From: Chitinophagales bacterium
GTDB taxonomy: Bacteria > Bacteroidota > Bacteroidia > Chitinophagales > Chitinophagaceae
Assembly (NCBI GenBank): GCA_017303335.1
Contig: JAFLBK010000001.1
Coordinates: forward strand, 5,001-69,000
Length of the DNA: 64,000 nucleotides
Direction of reading: 5' to 3'
Part shown: piece after piece, positions 25,372 to 34,060 of the stretch
How positions within the stretch are numbered: position 1 is the first letter of the stretch
Layout of the letters: each line of letters opens with the position of its first letter
Notes under the pieces: model-generated
What the model saw: the letters and a program-made list of their open reading frames with translations, nothing else
Databases searched by the model: none
What the model was told of the DNA's origin: nothing
Program-made: the position numbers and the translations under genes

Positions 25372-26313
25372 ATGCGAATATTGCTTATCATATCAACCCT
25401 TTTCATTGCTGCACCGGCACTCCCGGCAGTTGCACAAACAAAGACGCCCGAAACATTCATCGTTGTATTAGGTATCGCACAGGATGCCGGTTACCCGCAG
25501 CTGGGTTGTACGCGGAAATGCTGCGCCGCTTTCTGGAACAGGCAGCAAACCAAAAAACATTGTACAGCCCTGGCGGTGGTTGACCGGGCCAGCAATCAAT
25601 ACTGGCTCATCGAGGCCACGCCCGACATCAGGGAGCAGTTGCAAACGCTGCAGTCGTATTTACCGAATCCTGGTAATTATAAGCCCGATGGCGTTTTTCT
25701 TACGCATGCGCACATGGGGCATTATACCGGCCTGCTGCAATTCGGCCGCGAAGCGATGGGCGCGGGCGGCATACCTGTATGGACAATGCCCCGGATGAAG
25801 GAATACCTGCGCAGCAACGGCCCCTGGAGCCAGTTGGTTTTGCTGAATAATATAGCGCTTCGGCCGCTGGCAAACGACAGTGCCGTCAATTTGAACAGTT
25901 CATTGCGCATCACCCCGCTGCAGGTACCGCACCGCGATGAATATTCCGAAACCGTTGGTTTCCGCATCGAAAGCGGCGCACGGAGCATCCTCTTCATTCC
26001 CGATATCGACAAGTGGAGTACGTGGAACCGCAACCTCGCGGAAGAAATTAAGAAATCGGATATGGCATTGCTCGACGGAACGTTTTTCGCCAACGGGGAA
26101 CTGCCCGGCAGAGACATGAAGGAGATACCGCATCCCTTCGTTACCGAAACGATGGAACTGCTGGCTGAACTGCCGGCATCCGAAAAAAACAAAATCGTAT
26201 TCATTCATTTCAATCATACCAATCCACTGATCCGGCAGGAAAAGAACGCGATGGACAATGTAAAAGCGCAGGGAATGCAGGTGGCGTCGGAAGGAATGAT
26301 CATCGGACTATAA
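25372..26313 (+). CDS. exported PqqB-like metallo-beta-lactamase-fold hydrolase
   Basis: 313 residues with a signal peptide (LLIISTLFIAAPALPAVAQ), hence periplasmic. After it, VVLGIAQDAGYPQLGCTRKC is the signature of stand-alone PqqB-like proteins; WLIEATPDIREQL and the metal motif THAHMGHYTGLLQFG follow, with Gly in place of Asp in HxHxDH. Later metal ligands include His in PHRDEYSETVG and Asp in LDGTFF. No pqqA/C/D/E is nearby, so PQQ synthesis is unlikely. It lies inside the hydroxyproline operon (9 bases after the epimerase, 10 before the oxidase); a lactonase or similar role on a pathway compound is possible but unproved. Confidence 0.82.
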   Translation: MRILLIISTLFIAAPALPAVAQTKTPETFIVVLGIAQDAGYPQLGCTRKCCAAFWNRQQTKKHCTALAVVDRASNQYWLIEATPDIREQLQTLQSYLPNPGNYKPDGVFLTHAHMGHYTGLLQFGREAMGAGGIPVWTMPRMKEYLRSNGPWSQLVLLNNIALRPLANDSAVNLNSSLRITPLQVPHRDEYSETVGFRIESGARSILFIPDIDKWSTWNRNLAEEIKKSDMALLDGTFFANGELPGRDMKEIPHPFVTETMELLAELPASEKNKIVFIHFNHTNPLIRQEKNAMDNVKAQGMQVASEGMIIGL

Positions 26314-26323
26314 AAAACACATC

Positions 26324-27565
26324 ATGAAAGTGACGATCGTTGGGGCTGGCGTCATCGGTTTGTGCAGCGCCTATTACCTGCAGAAAGAAGGTTATGAAGT
26401 AACTGTCATCGAACGGGGCGATATCACCGACGGCTGCTCCTTCGGCAATATGGGTTATATCTCGCCGAGCCATTTTATTCCCCTCGCGAGCCCGGGTATC
26501 ATCGCCGAAGGCATCCGGCACATGCTCAGCAGCAGCAGCCCCTTCTACATCAAACCCCGCCTGAACTGGGATCTCCTGCAGTGGGGCTATCATTTCTGGC
26601 GCAACTGCAACGCCGCTACGGTGAAACGCAATGCGCCCCATCTCAACAATATCCTCCACCTCAGCCGCTACCTGATCAACGACATGCGGGATGAGATCGG
26701 CGATACATTCGAGATGGAAGAGATCGGTTGCCTGATGATGTGCAAGGAGGAGAAAACACTGCAGCACGAATTTCACCTGGCCGACGATGCCGAAAAATTC
26801 GGGCTCCAGGTTGAACGATTGCGCCGCAACGAGGTGCAGCAACTGGAGACCGACGTGGAAGTGGATGTGGCCGGCGCCGTACTGTTCAAAGACGATTGCC
26901 ACTTCGACCCGGGAAAGATGATTACCGCCCTGAAGAAACACCTTGAAAGCAACGGTGTGCGTTTTCAACTCCATACCACGGTCACCGGTTTCGAAAAACA
27001 GAACAACCGCGTCACCGCCGTGCTCACCGACAAGGGGAAAACAGATGCGGATGAACTCATCGTGGCAACGGGCAGCTGGCTGCCGGTGGTTATGCGCATG
27101 ATGGGCATCCGCCTGTTACTGCAACCCGGCAAGGGCTACAGTCATACCTATGACCATGTGGAGAAGAACCTCAAATATCCCGCGATCCTGGTCGACGGCC
27201 GTTGCGCCATCACGCCCTGGAAACAACGCCTGCGCATCGGCGGCACCATGGAACTGAGCGGTATCAACAACCGGGTTCTCATCAAACGCATGCAGGGTAT
27301 CTATGAATCGGCGAGGAATTTTTACCCCGGACTTACCATCGATTTTCCGCCGGCCGATAAGATATGGAATGGACTCCGGCCTGTAACACCCGATGGACTC
27401 CCCTATATCGGGCGGGTGAATAATTTTGAGAACGTGATCGTTGCCGGCGGACATGCCATGCTGGGTATTTCCGAAGGCACGGGCACCGGTAAACTGGTGA
27501 GCGAGATCACACAACACAAGACCACATCAGTCGACATCTCGGCCTTCAAGCCGCAGCGGTATTAG
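26324..27565 (+). CDS. FAD-dependent D-hydroxyproline dehydrogenase (DadA-like)
   Basis: 413 residues of the DAO/DadA family. FAD-binding VTIVGAGVIGLCSAYYLQ at the N-terminus with Glu in VIERGD for the ribose, GSFGNMGYISP-like segment (CSFGNMGYISPSH), and C-terminal FAD contact GHAMLGISEGTGTGKLVSEI. Chemistry: oxidises cis-4-hydroxy-D-proline to the pyrroline used by the deaminase at 19925. The link rests on operon context with the epimerase. Electrons probably enter the quinone pool. Overlaps tail to tail by 4 bases with the beta-CASP RNase gene. Confidence 0.87.
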   Translation: MKVTIVGAGVIGLCSAYYLQKEGYEVTVIERGDITDGCSFGNMGYISPSHFIPLASPGIIAEGIRHMLSSSSPFYIKPRLNWDLLQWGYHFWRNCNAATVKRNAPHLNNILHLSRYLINDMRDEIGDTFEMEEIGCLMMCKEEKTLQHEFHLADDAEKFGLQVERLRRNEVQQLETDVEVDVAGAVLFKDDCHFDPGKMITALKKHLESNGVRFQLHTTVTGFEKQNNRVTAVLTDKGKTDADELIVATGSWLPVVMRMMGIRLLLQPGKGYSHTYDHVEKNLKYPAILVDGRCAITPWKQRLRIGGTMELSGINNRVLIKRMQGIYESARNFYPGLTIDFPPADKIWNGLRPVTPDGLPYIGRVNNFENVIVAGGHAMLGISEGTGTGKLVSEITQHKTTSVDISAFKPQRY

Positions 27566-28965
27566 CTTAGCCCGATCTCGTAATGCATCTCGGGTATTTC
27601 TACATCGGCGAATCCTTTTTTGATCAGCCGTTGTTTAAAATCCATCTGTACATTGTACTCACCATGCACCAGGAACAGGCGCTTCACCTGCCGCGGATCC
27701 TGGCAGGCCAGGAACTGGCAGAGATCGTCGTAATCGCCGTGTGCGCTCATGCTCCGGATGGCGCCTACTTCGGCGTTCACCTCGTGCATCACACCGAATA
27801 TACGCACTTCCTTTACACCGCTCTGCAGCCTCGCCCCCAGGGAATTCGGTTCGCAATAACCGGTGAGCAGGATGGTGTTCCGGCTGTTCTCGATATTATT
27901 ACTGATGTGGTGCTTTACCCGGCCCGCTTCGGCCATGCCGCTGGCAGAGATGATCACACAGGGTCCGTTGCGGAAGTTGAGCATCTTGGATTCATCCACC
28001 GATTTGATGAATTTCAATCCTTTGAAGCCGAAGGGATCGCTATCGTTTTCCAATACTTTCTGGATCGTGCGGTTAAAGTACTTGGGATATTTCTTTACGA
28101 TCTCGGTGGCTTTCACGCTGAGCGGACTATCCACATAGTATGGCAGTTCGGGCAGGCGCCTTTCCAGTTCCAGTTGATTCAGCGCATACAATATCTCCTG
28201 GGTACGCCCCACACTGAATGCCGCGATGATGAGTTTGCCTTTTTTCTGCAGGCAGGCCTTTTCGATCCATTGCAGGATCTGGTCGGGCGTGGTGATGGCG
28301 TTATCGTGCAGGCTGTTGCCGTAGGTCGATTCCAGCAGGATATAATCAGCCTGCGGAAAAACGGCGGGCGATTTCAGGATCACATCACGGTAGCGGCCCA
28401 CATCGCCACTGAAGGTAAGCGTGGTTGTTTTACTGTTCTCGGTGATCCGCAGGTGCACGGCGGCGCTGCCGATGATATGTCCCGCGTCGGTGAACATCAC
28501 TTCGATGCACTCATCGATCCGGAACCAGCCATCGTATTCTACCTGAACAAAATGATCGCAGGCATCCAGGGCCTCCTGCGTGGTATATAACGGTTTGAGG
28601 TAGGGTAATCCTTCCTGCGCCCTTCGTTTGTTCTCGTAGCGTATGTCGTTCTCCTGGATACCAGCGCTGTCTTCCATCAGCACGGCTGCCAGTTCTTTGG
28701 TCGCGGGGGTGCAGTAAATTTTTCCATGGTAACCATCCGCCACCAGTTTGGGTACCAGTCCGCAATGATCGATATGCGCATGTGAGAGAATCATCGCGGT
28801 GATCTCACCCACATCAAAACCAAATTGCCGGTTGAAGGCATCCGTTTGCCGGCCCATGCCCTGGAACATACCGCAGTCGAGCAGGTATTTATTACCGTTC
28901 TTTAACGTGATCAGGTGTTTACTGCCGGTAACGGTTCGGGCGGCGCCGTGAAATGCTATTTTCAT
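27562..28965 (-). CDS. metallo-beta-lactamase/beta-CASP RNA hydrolase
   Basis: 467 residues, the CPSF73-like exonuclease/endonuclease class found in many bacteria. Metal motifs SHAHIDHCGLVPKL, GDVGRYRD and STYGNSLHD; beta-CASP region about 210-390; C-terminal RMMBL with LVHGEYNVQMDFKQRL; also ISASGMAEAGRVKHH and MSAHGDYDDL typical of the group. Predicted cytoplasmic RNA processing. Stand-alone gene; upstream lies a 106-base field of CGTTTAA-type repeats. Confidence 0.92.
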   Translation of the reverse strand: MKIAFHGAARTVTGSKHLITLKNGNKYLLDCGMFQGMGRQTDAFNRQFGFDVGEITAMILSHAHIDHCGLVPKLVADGYHGKIYCTPATKELAAVLMEDSAGIQENDIRYENKRRAQEGLPYLKPLYTTQEALDACDHFVQVEYDGWFRIDECIEVMFTDAGHIIGSAAVHLRITENSKTTTLTFSGDVGRYRDVILKSPAVFPQADYILLESTYGNSLHDNAITTPDQILQWIEKACLQKKGKLIIAAFSVGRTQEILYALNQLELERRLPELPYYVDSPLSVKATEIVKKYPKYFNRTIQKVLENDSDPFGFKGLKFIKSVDESKMLNFRNGPCVIISASGMAEAGRVKHHISNNIENSRNTILLTGYCEPNSLGARLQSGVKEVRIFGVMHEVNAEVGAIRSMSAHGDYDDLCQFLACQDPRQVKRLFLVHGEYNVQMDFKQRLIKKGFADVEIPEMHYEIGLS

Positions 28966-29071
28966 CGTTTAAGTCGTTTAAGAAGTTTAAAATCGTTTCA
29001 GTCGTTTCACATCGTTTAAATCGTTTCATCAACATCACCCAACCCTGAAACGACTTAAACCTTAAAACGGA
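28966..29071. repeat. CGTTTAA-type inverted repeat block (MITE-like)
   Basis: Six direct copies of a TCGTTTaa/ca unit (28966-29027), a short spacer, then about four copies in reverse (ACCCTGAAACGACTTAAAC at 29042-29060 and on). The reverse arm matches the right arm of the 40.1-40.6 kb element almost exactly (40589-40607). It fills the whole spacer between the RNase and the M20 peptidase genes. Confidence 0.75.
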
Positions 29072-30247
29072 TTAAACGGTTGCTCCCAGCCAGGCCATCA
29101 TACCCATCCCGATCCCGATGGCATTTTCATCAATATTGAAGGTAGGCGTATGCACGCCGCTGGTAATGCCTTTTGCCTTGTTGCCCGCGCCGAGGCGGAA
29201 AAAACAGGCGGGCACCTGGTGAGAGTAATAGGCAAAATCCTCGGCGCCCATGCGCAATTCTGTTTCCTCCACATTGCCCGCGCCCATGTATTCTTCCGCT
29301 TTTTGCCTCGCGGAATTTCCCAGGGCTTCATCATTGAGTACAAACGGGTAGCCCACATCGATATGAATACTGGCTTCAGCGCCCAGCGCATGAACGAGTT
29401 CGGTGGTTTGTTTGCGGATCAGTTCGTGCGCTTTGAAACGCCATTCTTCATCCATGGCCCGGAAAGTACCCATGAGTTTCACTTCGGATGGGATCACATT
29501 GGTGGTATGCCCACCCTGGAAAGACGTGATGGACAGAACAGAAGGATTCACCGGGCTGTTGTTCCGGCTGATGATCTGCTGCAGGCTTACCACCAGTTGC
29601 GAAGCGATCAGGATGGTATCGGCGGTAAACTGCGGCGCGGCGGCATGCCCTCCCTTGCTTTTGATCGTTATATATAGTTCATCGGCGCTGGCCATCACCA
29701 TACCATTGCGGAAACTGAGTCGGCCAACTTCCAGACCGGGATGCACGTGCAGGGCAATTATTTTTCCGGGCTTCGGGTCTTCCAGCACGCCATCTGCGAT
29801 CATCAGGCTGGCGCCACCCGGGTTCTTTTCCTCGCCGGGCTGAAAGATCAGTTTTACGGTGCCCTCCCACTCGTCTTTCAGACTGTGCAGGATCCTGGCC
29901 GCACCCAGCAAACAGGTGGTGTGTACATCGTGCCCGCAGGCATGCATGACACCGGGCTTTGTCGACTTGTAATCAATATCATTTTCTTCGGTGATCGGAA
30001 GCGCATCCATATCCGCCCGCAGGGCCACCACCCGCTTATCCGGGTTCTTTCCCTTCAGCAAACCCACCACACCCGTTTTGGCCATCACCACGAACGGTAT
30101 TCCCCAGCTTTGCAGTTTTTGCTGAACGAAAGCGGATGTATCGTATTCCTCATAGCTGAGTTCGGGGTGTGCGTGCAGGTGATGACGTATCTCGATGAAT
30201 TCGGCGGCATGGTCTTTTGCCAGTTGCCGGATGCGTTCTTTTATCAT
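29072..30247 (-). CDS. M20 family metallopeptidase/amidohydrolase
   Basis: 391 residues, the hippurate/N-acyl-amino-acid hydrolase branch of M20. Metal and catalytic motifs: HACGHDVHTTCLLGAA, FQPGEEKNPGGAS with the catalytic Glu pair, LHVHPGLEVG, and MGAEDFAYYSHQVP. Lid domain with KSKGGHAAAPQ in between. Cytoplasmic (no signal). Releases amino acids from N-acyl derivatives; exact substrate open. Its last codons touch the repeat block at 28966-29071. Confidence 0.93.
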   Translation of the reverse strand: MIKERIRQLAKDHAAEFIEIRHHLHAHPELSYEEYDTSAFVQQKLQSWGIPFVVMAKTGVVGLLKGKNPDKRVVALRADMDALPITEENDIDYKSTKPGVMHACGHDVHTTCLLGAARILHSLKDEWEGTVKLIFQPGEEKNPGGASLMIADGVLEDPKPGKIIALHVHPGLEVGRLSFRNGMVMASADELYITIKSKGGHAAAPQFTADTILIASQLVVSLQQIISRNNSPVNPSVLSITSFQGGHTTNVIPSEVKLMGTFRAMDEEWRFKAHELIRKQTTELVHALGAEASIHIDVGYPFVLNDEALGNSARQKAEEYMGAGNVEETELRMGAEDFAYYSHQVPACFFRLGAGNKAKGITSGVHTPTFNIDENAIGIGMGMMAWLGATV

Positions 30248-30326
30248 GTACTAAAATTAACGGGAATGGAGCAAACTAAAAAGGAGTTCCTTCCGGGAAC
30301 CCCTTGATACATGCAGTAAGTAATCA

Positions 30327-30773
30327 TTATTTTGATTCGAGTTCTTTCAGTTTGTCGGGCTTCAGTTCCACCATCTCGGGAAGCAGGTAAACACCCCCGG
30401 TAACCACACCCGATTTGAGGATGATGTCGCGGCATTTTTCAGCTTCCTTCTTGTCTACAAAATCGCCAAATTTCATTTTGATAAAAGGCGCTTGAAAGGT
30501 CATAACCACTTTCTCTTCCGGGAAATTCTGCAGCAGGTAGGTGCGTACACGCATGGCATAATTGCGGTCGGTGGTCTTTAACACAAAAAGACGGTATCCT
30601 TTGGTGAACCGGTTGGCGTAGCTATTGATCTCGGCCTCGGCCTTGGCCAGTATGTCCAGGCGGGGGTCTTTGGTAACGGTAACTTTTGCCGGCATACTAT
30701 CGGCGCCGCTGTGTTGCGCCAGCAAGGATCCGGATATAAACAGAAGGGCAAGAAGGCTGCTGAACTTTTTCAT
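30327..30773 (-). CDS. exported SPOR-domain protein
   Basis: About 148 residues. Signal peptide MKKFSSLLALLFISGSLLAQ, then an acidic/neutral linker and a C-terminal SPOR-like fold: GYRLFVLKTTDRNYAMRVRT, PEEKVVMTFQAPFIKMKFGD and KKEAEKCRDIIL. SPOR domains bind denuded peptidoglycan, usually at septa; here the match is by pattern only. Start set at 30771-30773 where the signal peptide begins; an in-frame upstream Met is 8 codons away. Separated from the M20 gene by 79 bases. Confidence 0.8.
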   Translation of the reverse strand: MKKFSSLLALLFISGSLLAQHSGADSMPAKVTVTKDPRLDILAKAEAEINSYANRFTKGYRLFVLKTTDRNYAMRVRTYLLQNFPEEKVVMTFQAPFIKMKFGDFVDKKEAEKCRDIILKSGVVTGGVYLLPEMVELKPDKLKELESK

Positions 30774-30946
30774 GTCGGCTTGTTTTGCAAATATCATTCC
30801 GCCAAAGGTATTTGAAATGCCCGGCTACAAACCCCATTTTAACAGGGGCCGTAAAATTACGGAATATGCATAACTATTTTATGCGGGTGGTGGCGGCTGC
30901 TATTAATCATTTGCTATATTTATCGCCCAATCAAAATATTAACTGC

Positions 30947-33900
30947 ATGAAAAAATTCAAGCTCCTGCTTATGCTGCTGGCCTTTTCGGTCGCCGGTATA
31001 CATGGCCTGCGGGCCCAGGCAACCTTCCCGGTCAACGACGTGGCCAATCCCAAAGACGGTTGCTATGCATTTACCAATGCCACCATTTTCAAAGACGCAC
31101 GTGATACATTGAAAAATGCCAGCATGGTCATCCGAAAGGGGAAAATAGAAGCCGTTGGCATCAACATCAGCATTCCCAAAGATGCGGTGGTGATCGATTG
31201 CAGCGGAAAGTTCATCTACCCGTCTTTCATTGATATATATACCGATTACGGCATTGCCGGCGCCAGCGCCCAGCAGGCCGGTTTTGCCGGCGGCGCAGCG
31301 GCTTTCTTCCGCACGCAGCAACTCACATCCAACACCAAGGGTGCCTACGGCTGGAACCAGGCCATCCGCAGTGAAACCGAAGCCTATAAATTGTTTTCAG
31401 CCGACGATACCAGGGCAAAAACCCTCCGCGACCTCGGGTTCGGAGCCGTTCTCACCCACCAGAAAGACGGTATCGCACGTGGCACCGGCGCCTTCGTGAC
31501 GCTGGCCACGCAACCCGACAATTTTGTACTGATAAAGGACAGGGCATCCGCTCACTACTCTTTCAACCGCGGCACATCATCGCAAAGCTACCCGAGTTCC
31601 ATGATGGGTATGATCGCCTTACTGCGCCAGACCTATCTCGATGCGCAATGGTATAAAAATAATCCCGCGGCCGAAGGAGTAAACCTCTCGCTGAAAGGAT
31701 GGAACGAAAGCCAGCAACTTCCCCAGGTATTCGAGGCCAATGATAAATGGAACGACCTCCGTGCCGACAAGATCGGCGACGAATTCGGCGTTCAATACAT
31801 TATTAAAGGAGGTGGTAACGAATACCAGCGCATCCGCGAAATGGCCGATACAAAGGCTTCCTTCATCCTCTCGCTCAACTTCCCCGCCGCCATGGATGTG
31901 GATGACCCGAACGATGTTCGCTTTGTAGGACTTGACGACCTTAAACACTGGGAGCTGGCGCCGGGCAACGCGGCCGCCTTTGAAAAAGCGGGTATCAATT
32001 TCTGCCTTACCACGGCCGACCTGAGCAATCCCGCCGATTTCCTGGCAAACCTGCGCAAGGCCATTGAATACGGACTGACCGAACAAAAAGCTTTTGAAGC
32101 GCTTACCAAAACACCGGCCTCCCTCCTGGGCGTATACGATAAAATTGGCAGCCTGGAAACAGGCAAGATCGCCAACTTCATCATCACCAGCGGCCCGGTA
32201 TTCGCTGAAAGAACGAGCTTGCTCCAGAACTGGACACAAGGCATCCGCAATGCCGTAAAAGAAGAAAACTGGTACGATGCAAAAGGAACCTATACCCTGG
32301 TTGCCAATACCAGCGGCGGGCCGAAGAATTTCACATTAGAACTGAAAGACGCCGGTGTCGCGAGTTTCATCAGCAAAGACACCCTTACCGGTAAATATAC
32401 CTACGACGGCAAACTGGTAAAACTGAGTTATACCGAAGGCCGTGGCCCGGGAGCAAGAGAAACGATCTTCAGCGGCGCCGTTGCCGGCACCAACTGGAAT
32501 GGCTTTGGTTCCGACGCACAGGGAAATAAATTCACCTGGAGCGCCAGCTTCGACAAGAAAGCCGAAGCAAAGGCCGACAGCGCAAGGACACGTCAGCCGC
32601 AAACACTTGGCAAAGTGACATACCCCTTCCTGAGCTATGGCTGGGAAGAAATGCCAAAACAAGAAACCATACTGATCAGGAACGCCACGGTATGGACCAG
32701 TGAAAAAGAAGGAAAACTCGAGAACACCGATATCCTTATCAAGAATGGTAAGATCGCGGCCATCGGAAAAAATCTTTCCGACCCCACAGCCCGGGTGATC
32801 GATGCCACCGGCAAGAATGTAACAGCGGGTATCATCGACGAGCACTCGCACATTGCGGTGTCGTCCATTAATGAAGGCGGACAAAGCGTTACCTCCGAAG
32901 TACGCATCGGCGATAACATGAACCCGGACGATATCAATATATACAGGCAACTGAGCGGCGGTGTTACCACCTCGCACATCCTGCACGGATCGGCCAATAC
33001 CATCGGCGGACAAACCCAACTCATCAAACTGCGCTGGGGCGCCAATGCCGAAGACCTCAAATTCGCCGGCGCCGATCCCTTCATCAAATTCGCCCTGGGC
33101 GAAAACGTAAAACGGAGTTCCGCCACGCAGGGCAATCCCCGTTTCCCCGATACCCGCATGGGTGTCGACCAGGTTCAGATGGACGCCTTCCAGCGTGCCA
33201 GCGATTACCAGAAAGCGATGAAAGCGGCCGAGGAGAACAATAAGAAAAAAGGAGCAACGCCCATCTTCGTACGCAGGGATCTTGAACTCGACGCTCTTGT
33301 GGAGATCATGAACAAGAAGCGTTTCATCACCTGCCACTCGTATGTACAGAGCGAGATCAACGCAACCATGAAAGTGGCCGAGAAATTCGGTTTTACCGTA
33401 AACACCTTCACACATATACTCGAAGGATATAAGGTAGCCGACAAGATGAAAGCCCATGGCGCCAACGCCTCCACCTTCAGCGACTGGTGGAATTACAAAA
33501 TGGAAGTGGTTGATGCCATCCCCTTCAACGCCTACATCATGAACAAAGTAGGTTTGAACGTGGCCATCAATTCCGACGATGCCGAAATGGCCCGCCGCCT
33601 GAACCAGGAAGCGTCCAAGAGTGTGAAATACGGTGGCATGAGCGAGGAAGAAGCCCTGAAGATGGTAACCATCAACCCGGCTAAAATGCTGCATGTCGAT
33701 AGTAAAGTGGGTAGTCTGAAAGTGGGCAAGGATGCCGATATCGTGATCTGGAGCGACAACCCGCTTTCGATCTACGCCAAGGCCGAGAAAACGATCGTGG
33801 ACGGAATCATCTATTTCGACCGCGATCGCGACCTGACCCTGCGCAAGCAAAATCTCGCCGAAAAATACCGCCTTGTTCAAAAACTCGCTGCCGCTAAACG

Positions 33901-34042
33901 CACAGCCACGGGTGGCGCGGGTGGAGCCGGCGGTTTCCAACGGGCCAGGCCCCGCTACGAGATCGTGAACACCTGCAGTGATCACAATCACAACACAGGA
34001 TTACTCACCATCCATGCCGACGAATCGGATGAAAACAACTAA
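30947..34042 (+). CDS. exported tandem amidohydrolase-fold protein
   Basis: 1031 residues after a signal peptide (MKKFKLLLMLLAFSVAGIHG). Two amidohydrolase modules: the first (about 40-440) reads FIYPSFIDIYTDYG where HxH metal ligands are expected, so it looks non-catalytic; the second (about 575-1000) has GIIDEHSHIAVSS, FITCHSY, TFTHILEG and INSDDAEM, a full metal site. The ORF extends upstream to 30785 but the start at 30947 is set by the signal peptide. Followed by a 435-residue relative 18 bases later. Substrate unknown; periplasmic imidazolonepropionase- or prolidase-like hydrolysis is possible. Confidence 0.88.
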   Translation: MKKFKLLLMLLAFSVAGIHGLRAQATFPVNDVANPKDGCYAFTNATIFKDARDTLKNASMVIRKGKIEAVGINISIPKDAVVIDCSGKFIYPSFIDIYTDYGIAGASAQQAGFAGGAAAFFRTQQLTSNTKGAYGWNQAIRSETEAYKLFSADDTRAKTLRDLGFGAVLTHQKDGIARGTGAFVTLATQPDNFVLIKDRASAHYSFNRGTSSQSYPSSMMGMIALLRQTYLDAQWYKNNPAAEGVNLSLKGWNESQQLPQVFEANDKWNDLRADKIGDEFGVQYIIKGGGNEYQRIREMADTKASFILSLNFPAAMDVDDPNDVRFVGLDDLKHWELAPGNAAAFEKAGINFCLTTADLSNPADFLANLRKAIEYGLTEQKAFEALTKTPASLLGVYDKIGSLETGKIANFIITSGPVFAERTSLLQNWTQGIRNAVKEENWYDAKGTYTLVANTSGGPKNFTLELKDAGVASFISKDTLTGKYTYDGKLVKLSYTEGRGPGARETIFSGAVAGTNWNGFGSDAQGNKFTWSASFDKKAEAKADSARTRQPQTLGKVTYPFLSYGWEEMPKQETILIRNATVWTSEKEGKLENTDILIKNGKIAAIGKNLSDPTARVIDATGKNVTAGIIDEHSHIAVSSINEGGQSVTSEVRIGDNMNPDDINIYRQLSGGVTTSHILHGSANTIGGQTQLIKLRWGANAEDLKFAGADPFIKFALGENVKRSSATQGNPRFPDTRMGVDQVQMDAFQRASDYQKAMKAAEENNKKKGATPIFVRRDLELDALVEIMNKKRFITCHSYVQSEINATMKVAEKFGFTVNTFTHILEGYKVADKMKAHGANASTFSDWWNYKMEVVDAIPFNAYIMNKVGLNVAINSDDAEMARRLNQEASKSVKYGGMSEEEALKMVTINPAKMLHVDSKVGSLKVGKDADIVIWSDNPLSIYAKAEKTIVDGIIYFDRDRDLTLRKQNLAEKYRLVQKLAAAKRTATGGAGGAGGFQRARPRYEIVNTCSDHNHNTGLLTIHADESDENN

Positions 34043-34060
34043 TCGAAAAAACGCATTGAT

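Noticed and set aside
28966-29071. Possible CRISPR array
   Set aside because: Units are 7-10 bases, variable and reversed halfway; no unique spacers of constant length and no cas genes.
32336-33991. Open frame of 551 codons antisense to the tandem amidohydrolase
   Set aside because: Shadow of a high-confidence gene, rich in His/Gly/Val with no motif.
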